DNA of 46,934 nucleotides from JANXXV01 sp038230275 (GTDB taxonomy: Bacteria > Acidobacteriota > Terriglobia > Bryobacterales > Bryobacteraceae), in the NCBI GenBank assembly GCA_038230275.1, contig JBBRNO010000040.1, forward strand, positions 1-46,934. Direction: 5' to 3'. Both the position numbers and the translations under genes were made by a program. Position 1 is the first letter of the stretch. Each line of letters begins with the position of its first letter. The notes under the pieces were generated by a model. The model did not search any database, was not told where the DNA came from, and saw only the letters and a list, made by a program, of their open reading frames with translations. Below are positions 43,276 through 46,934 of the stretch, piece by piece.

Positions 43276-44652
43276 TCAGAACTTCGTGTAGATGAACGGT
43301 GCGGAGCCGGTGGTGGCCACATACTGAATGGCAAGCACCAGCAACGCCAGGGCGGCTGCTTGCACTATGGCGGGCGAAGCGGTGTACGTCTTCATACTGA
43401 GTTCGTAGATCTTCCTGGGCGCGAAATGAAACACCACTCCCAGGAACAGGATCAGTGCGAAGGATGCGGAAATGTTAGCCGTTGAAAAACTAAGCGAGGC
43501 GATCCGTTCCAGAATGGCCACTGCCGCGGGAAAGTTTGGAGCGCGGAAGAAGACCCACGCGAAACAGACAAAGTGTACGGTAATGAAAATCCGCAACAAC
43601 CGCGCGGCGGGATTCGGCGATGGCTTTGCATTCTTACGGAACACCTGGAACGCACGCTGCAAAGCGAGGGCGACGCCGTGCAACAGCCCCCAAGTGGCGA
43701 AATTCCAACTTGCGCCGTGCCACAACCCGCCCAGCAACATGGTGATCACCAGATTGCTATAGGTGAAGATCTTCCATTTCGACCGCAGCCCCGGCAGTGA
43801 AAAGTAGAGGTAGTCCCGCAACCAGGACGAGAGCGAAATGTGCCAGCGCCGCCAGAAGTCGGCTATATTTTCAGATTCGTAGGGACGGTTGAAGTTCACC
43901 GGGAGCCTCAGGCCCAACAGCAGAGCCGACCCGATGGCGATATCCGAATATCCCGAAAAATCGTAATAGAGCTGGATAGCATAGCCATAGACGCCGATCA
44001 GCACCTCGAAACCCGAATACAGCTTCGGCAGATCGAAAACCCGATTCACCAGATTGTCGGCAAGGTAGTCCGCGATGAGCAACTTCTTGATCAAGCCCAG
44101 CCCGATAAGGAACAGCGCCCGTCCGCCGTCGGCTGCCAGCAGTCCCTTGTCTTTCTTCTCGAACTGCGAGATCAGCGACGCGGGACGCGTAATGGGGCCG
44201 GCGAGTATCGTTGGAAAGAACGAAACGGCCGACAAGTACGCCAGGATGCTGGACGTTGCTTTCGCGTCTTTCCGGTACACATCAATCGTGTAACTCAACG
44301 CCTGAAAGGTATAGAAGGAGATGCCAAGCGGAAACACCCAAGTCCAATCGGACTGCACCAGCGGCATGTACTTGAACGTGGCCAGGATGCCTAGATTCAG
44401 GACAATGCTGAGCGACACCAGCAAGCGGCGCCAACCCTGGCTCTGGATTTTCTGCATTCCCAGCGCCAGCAGAAAGTCGATTGTGGATGCGGCGGGAATG
44501 AGCGCCAGGTAGAAGAGATCGAACTTCAGGTAGAAGAGGTAATTGGCGAATAACAGCACGGCCAGTGACAAGGCACGGACACGCGCCAGCGGCCAGTAGA
44601 GAAAGAAGATCGCTGTCAGGAATACGAAGTATGTCGGGGAGAAAAGCAGCAT
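43276..44652 (-). CDS. MBOAT-family membrane O-acyltransferase (AlgI/DltB-like)
   Basis: The 458-residue protein is a polytopic membrane protein with the MBOAT core: FWRRWHISLSSWLRDYLYF and GGLWHGASWNFATWGLLHG, the second carrying the invariant His (H312 with this start). WFPTILAGPITRP-like residues are also typical. AlgI and DltB pass acyl groups across the membrane to exported polymers. The frame opens at TTG 44679, but ATG 44652 has no extra tail and is taken. It heads the operon. About 150 nt upstream separate it from a divergent gene, so the operon promoter is expected there. Confidence 0.92.
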   Translation of the reverse strand: MLLFSPTYFVFLTAIFFLYWPLARVRALSLAVLLFANYLFYLKFDLFYLALIPAASTIDFLLALGMQKIQSQGWRRLLVSLSIVLNLGILATFKYMPLVQSDWTWVFPLGISFYTFQALSYTIDVYRKDAKATSSILAYLSAVSFFPTILAGPITRPASLISQFEKKDKGLLAADGGRALFLIGLGLIKKLLIADYLADNLVNRVFDLPKLYSGFEVLIGVYGYAIQLYYDFSGYSDIAIGSALLLGLRLPVNFNRPYESENIADFWRRWHISLSSWLRDYLYFSLPGLRSKWKIFTYSNLVITMLLGGLWHGASWNFATWGLLHGVALALQRAFQVFRKNAKPSPNPAARLLRIFITVHFVCFAWVFFRAPNFPAAVAILERIASLSFSTANISASFALILFLGVVFHFAPRKIYELSMKTYTASPAIVQAAALALLVLAIQYVATTGSAPFIYTKF

Positions 44653-44804
44653 GCAGCCAGTTCGGGTGGAATTCTTCAATATAGCGGATGCGGGGTGAGT
44701 ACGGAGCGAAAATTCGCGGTGGCGATTTGTTAAAAATACCTAAGACTTGCCGGGATGACCGATTCGGCGGCCAATTTCCGCAAGTCTACAAGTGGAGGAG
44801 TTCC

Positions 44805-45650
44805 GTGTTTAAATTCTTTTTGACTTCCGTGCTTGTCGCAACTGAGGCCCTTGCCGCCACCGAACCTGTGACGGACGAAGCGCTGCGCACGCAAGTGTTG
44901 GCTGCCGCTTTTCCAGGTATGGAGGTATCTCTTGTGCCCGGCAAGACGATTAATGCCACTTGGCGGCCGAAAAATTTAAAGAAGAACGCCCTGACGTTTC
45001 CGGACGCGATGGCGCACGAGAAGGTCTATACCGTGACCGGCAAGCCGGCGAATGAGGCGGAGCGGTGTGCCGCCCAGGGCGCCGGTAACAGGCGGGAAGT
45101 TCGCCTGCGGTTGTATATGTGGCCTGGCGCGCAGACGCCTGGCGCCGATTGGCTCGCCATCGTGCAATACGGTTTCGCCGGCGTTTCTCCGAATGCGCAG
45201 TGCCTTTCCCTCCCCCTGCTGCTGCATCTTTCGCGATCTGGCGCCGCATGGAAAGTGAAAGAGCAGCGGATTCTGGATTCCCATGGCCATACCAGTCTGC
45301 AGGAGATTCGCCTAGTCGATCTGACCGGAGACGGCCGGGACGAATTGGTGGTGGAATCCGATACGCGCGAGGACGAGGCGGAATCAAGCGAAATTTACAT
45401 CTTCGATCTGACCCAGGGGCGCTTCGATGAGCGGCTCAATATGGCGTCGCGGATGTCCGCGTCGGTGATGGATCAGGAGCAGTATTTGCAGGTCCTGGAC
45501 GTTCCACGATCACTGAAAGAGCAAGGGAAGCAGTTCTGTTTCGAGAAGACCATTTATGCCGAAGAGGGCAAGTGGTTCGCCGCGACTCACGTAAGCAAGA
45601 TCTGCTATCCACGCGGCAGAGGCGTCGAACCGGCGGGCGGCAAGAAGTAG
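44805..45650 (+). CDS. Exported protein of unknown function with a Ca-binding-like loop
   Basis: The 281-residue protein begins with a signal peptide (FKFFLTSVLVATEALAATE). I see no known family across it. One segment (LVDLTGDGRDELVVESD) has the DxTGDGxDEL pattern of FG-GAP/EF-hand-like calcium loops, and several short strands follow. The start is GTG 44805 because GGAGGAG ends 4 nt before it; the frame upstream to 44688 has no protein character. It is divergent from the MBOAT operon and convergent with the next gene, 1 nt away. No role can be assigned. Confidence 0.7.
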   Translation: MFKFFLTSVLVATEALAATEPVTDEALRTQVLAAAFPGMEVSLVPGKTINATWRPKNLKKNALTFPDAMAHEKVYTVTGKPANEAERCAAQGAGNRREVRLRLYMWPGAQTPGADWLAIVQYGFAGVSPNAQCLSLPLLLHLSRSGAAWKVKEQRILDSHGHTSLQEIRLVDLTGDGRDELVVESDTREDEAESSEIYIFDLTQGRFDERLNMASRMSASVMDQEQYLQVLDVPRSLKEQGKQFCFEKTIYAEEGKWFAATHVSKICYPRGRGVEPAGGKK

Positions 45651-45651
45651 A

Positions 45652-46773
45652 TTACAACAATCGTTGGCCTGCCGCGCGGGTATCATACCCGCCCAGGCCT
45701 TCCAGTTCCCGGCGAAAGCTGGTTCGTCCCAAGGTATCCAGCAGCGCTTGCACCCCCGGAAGGTCCAAATGCTGGCGGCGCACAGCGAGGTCGTACCGTT
45801 CGCTGATGAGCGGAATAAATCCCAGGCCGAACACCCGCGCGGCCGCACGCGTCGCAATGCAGCAATCGGCAGTGCCGGACCTGACTTGCCACGCCGCCGG
45901 CAGATGTCCTTGTACGGTCCGGTCGTAACCTCGGACGCTTGTCCCGCTAATGCTCAGCGCCTTCAATCGGGTATCCAGCAGATGCCGGGTTCCAGCTCCT
46001 TCTTCCCTATTTACGATCTGGACGTCCGCTCGCGCGAAGTCCCCAATCTCTCTAATTGATTTCGGGTTGCCGGCCGCGGTCACTATTCCCTCCTCCCAGA
46101 TGGCAAATGAGATCACGGCCACGGAATTCTTCGGAAAGAGGCGGCCAATTTCGGGGATGTTCGATTCGCCGCTTTCCTCATCCCGCAGGTGAGTGCCAGC
46201 TACATGGACCACTCCCTCTTTCAGCAGCGCCAGCGCTTGGGAACTATTCCGATGCGCCAGAACCAGCTCGACGCCGGCAGCCTGAACGTGACGCGCCAGA
46301 ACGGAGATGCCAGGGTCGCAACCCGCAATCAATATCCGGTTGCCGAACTGTGCGTCTGCGTGAAAAACCTGGACCTTCGCCTTTCCTGCCGCCGCCGGGC
46401 TGGCCGTCACCACGGCATCACTAGCCGGGAAGTACCAAGGCAAAGGCGAAGGCGGAGAGGCCATCAATCTCTTGTCCACCTGGCAGAGCTGAACGGGTTC
46501 CCCTGGTTGCGGCTTTCCCGAACCAGGCAGAAGCATCACCGGTTCTACCCGAAGCTCTGCCTCCAGAGGCTCCGCCGGCAAAGTGAACAACTCCTCAACC
46601 GTAGCTTCCAGCACCCGCGCCAGCTTCAGTGCCACAGCCGTGTTCGGCACATAACTGCCCGCTTCCATGGCGTAAATGGTCTGACGGCTGACATCTACTA
46701 GTTCGGCCAGCCGGGCGGCGGAAAGTCCACGCTTCTGGCGAATGCCCGCAAGGTTGTTTTCAATACCAGTCAT
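45652..46773 (-). CDS. XRE-family HTH regulator fused to a periplasmic-binding-like domain
   Basis: The 373-residue protein has an XRE-type helix-turn-helix at about residues 7-62, with GLSAARLAELVDVSRQTIYAM. After a linker, about residues 130-370 resemble the PBP-like substrate-sensing domain also found in molybdate-type regulators: ILIAGCDPGISVLARH, VVHVAGTHLRDEES, VNREEGAGTRHLLD and GTADCCIATRAAARVF. It should bind a small ligand in the cytoplasm and change DNA binding. The ligand is not known. It lies divergent to the partial gene at 46825, with inverted repeats in between that could be its operator. Confidence 0.85.
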   Translation of the reverse strand: MTGIENNLAGIRQKRGLSAARLAELVDVSRQTIYAMEAGSYVPNTAVALKLARVLEATVEELFTLPAEPLEAELRVEPVMLLPGSGKPQPGEPVQLCQVDKRLMASPPSPLPWYFPASDAVVTASPAAAGKAKVQVFHADAQFGNRILIAGCDPGISVLARHVQAAGVELVLAHRNSSQALALLKEGVVHVAGTHLRDEESGESNIPEIGRLFPKNSVAVISFAIWEEGIVTAAGNPKSIREIGDFARADVQIVNREEGAGTRHLLDTRLKALSISGTSVRGYDRTVQGHLPAAWQVRSGTADCCIATRAAARVFGLGFIPLISERYDLAVRRQHLDLPGVQALLDTLGRTSFRRELEGLGGYDTRAAGQRLL

Positions 46774-46774
46774 T

Positions 46775-46814
46775 GTGATAATGTCTTAAATGCAAGACAT
46801 AGTCTGTTTATCAC
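46775..46814. promoter_or_regulatory. Two nested inverted repeats in the divergent intergenic region
   Basis: The inner repeat is ATGTCTT (46781-46787) and AAGACAT (46794-46800), a perfect 7-bp pair with a 6-nt spacer. The outer repeat is GTGATAA (46775-46781) and TTATCAC (46808-46814), also perfect. They lie between the starts of the HTH-PBP regulator (46773) and the divergent partial gene (46825). Their centres differ by 4 bp, so they may be two sites for one dimeric regulator. That the adjacent regulator binds here is an inference. Confidence 0.6.
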
Positions 46815-46824
46815 TACATCCATA

Positions 46825-46934
46825 ATGATGCCGACTCCTACACTAACATGGGCAATGCTGGTTTTTATGCTGTCCCTTTCGGTTGCTTTCGGCCAAGTGG
46901 GACGAGCGGAGTTGTTCGGCACGGTTCGGGATTC
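46825..46934 (+). CDS. Start of an exported protein, probably a TonB-dependent receptor (cut by window edge)
   Basis: The reading frame opens at ATG 46825 (or 46828) and gives a signal peptide (ATTLTWAMLVFMLSLSVAFG-like, written approximately) followed by QVGRAELFGTVRD. Acidobacterial TonB-dependent receptors with a carboxypeptidase-like regulatory domain commonly begin with such a GQ...GTVRD start, so I take this as one, but only about 36 codons are visible. It is divergent from the HTH-PBP regulator gene, with inverted repeats between the two. Confidence 0.6.
   Translation, partial: MMPTPTLTWAMLVFMLSLSVAFGQVGRAELFGTVRD

Overview
The window reads as chromosomal DNA of an acidobacterium, most likely of the Solibacter/Bryobacter group (Bryobacterales). 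The main pointer is the C-terminal domain known as TIGR03437, typical of Solibacter proteins. It occurs complete in two very different secreted proteins (5330-11221 and 16173-18965) and a third time as a decayed fragment (about 3484-3640). Other support comes from an SBBP-repeat propeller protein, several exported proteins of unknown function, two Tat-exported sugar-isomerase-like TIM barrels, and the start of what looks like an acidobacterial TonB-dependent receptor at the right edge. Lipid A genes and LptE show a Gram-negative (diderm) envelope. Most of the window is ordinary chromosomal coding DNA. I see no phage, integrase, intact insertion sequence, tRNA, rRNA or CRISPR array.

Layout. 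1-1973 (minus): fabZ-lpxA-lpxI, early lipid A synthesis; lpxI runs off the left edge. 1998-5308: an M20 peptidase, then about 700 bp without an intact gene that holds a hairpin-rich block (possible structured RNA) and the TIGR03437 remnant, then a Tat-exported isomerase-like protein and a histidine phosphatase. 5330-11221 (minus): a 1963-residue secreted protein with kelch repeats, about 13 Ig-like domains and TIGR03437. 11308-11676: a c-type cytochrome broken by an amber codon. 11709-15773 (plus): a tight run psd-pssA-(Asd-like)-lptE-holA, facing rpsT. 16173-23135 (minus): SBBP-repeat protein, a small exported/membrane pair, sppA, and a second isomerase-like gene with a decayed duplicate of its 3' end beside it. 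23202-33649 (minus): a two-component system coupled to an exported ankyrin protein, then an outer membrane protein, redoxin, mtnA, CPBP protease, a protein resembling deoxyhypusine synthase, and uvrA. 33744-36163: MmcQ/YjbR protein and a beta-helix protein. 36258-39220 (plus): a two-gene McrBC-type restriction system. 39204-44652 (minus): six closely packed genes, MBOAT acyltransferase, two SGNH hydrolases, acyl carrier protein, a KAS III-like protein with Ser in place of the catalytic Cys, and a 3Fe-4S-type ferredoxin. 44805-46934: an exported protein, an XRE-HTH regulator fused to a periplasmic-binding-like domain, inverted repeats, and a divergent partial receptor gene.

How the genes work together. 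The best candidate for an undescribed system is the 39204-44652 operon. It has three of the four part types of Dlt-type extracytoplasmic acylation (membrane O-acyltransferase, carrier protein, SGNH protein), but no DltA-like ligase is present. In its place is a KAS III-fold protein lacking the catalytic cysteine. I infer that it makes or loads an acyl group on the carrier protein and that the MBOAT and SGNH pair transfer it to an envelope or exported glycan. The substrate cannot be read from the sequence. The left third of the window is envelope-centred (lipid A, phosphatidylethanolamine, LPS transport), and McrBC adds defence against modified DNA.
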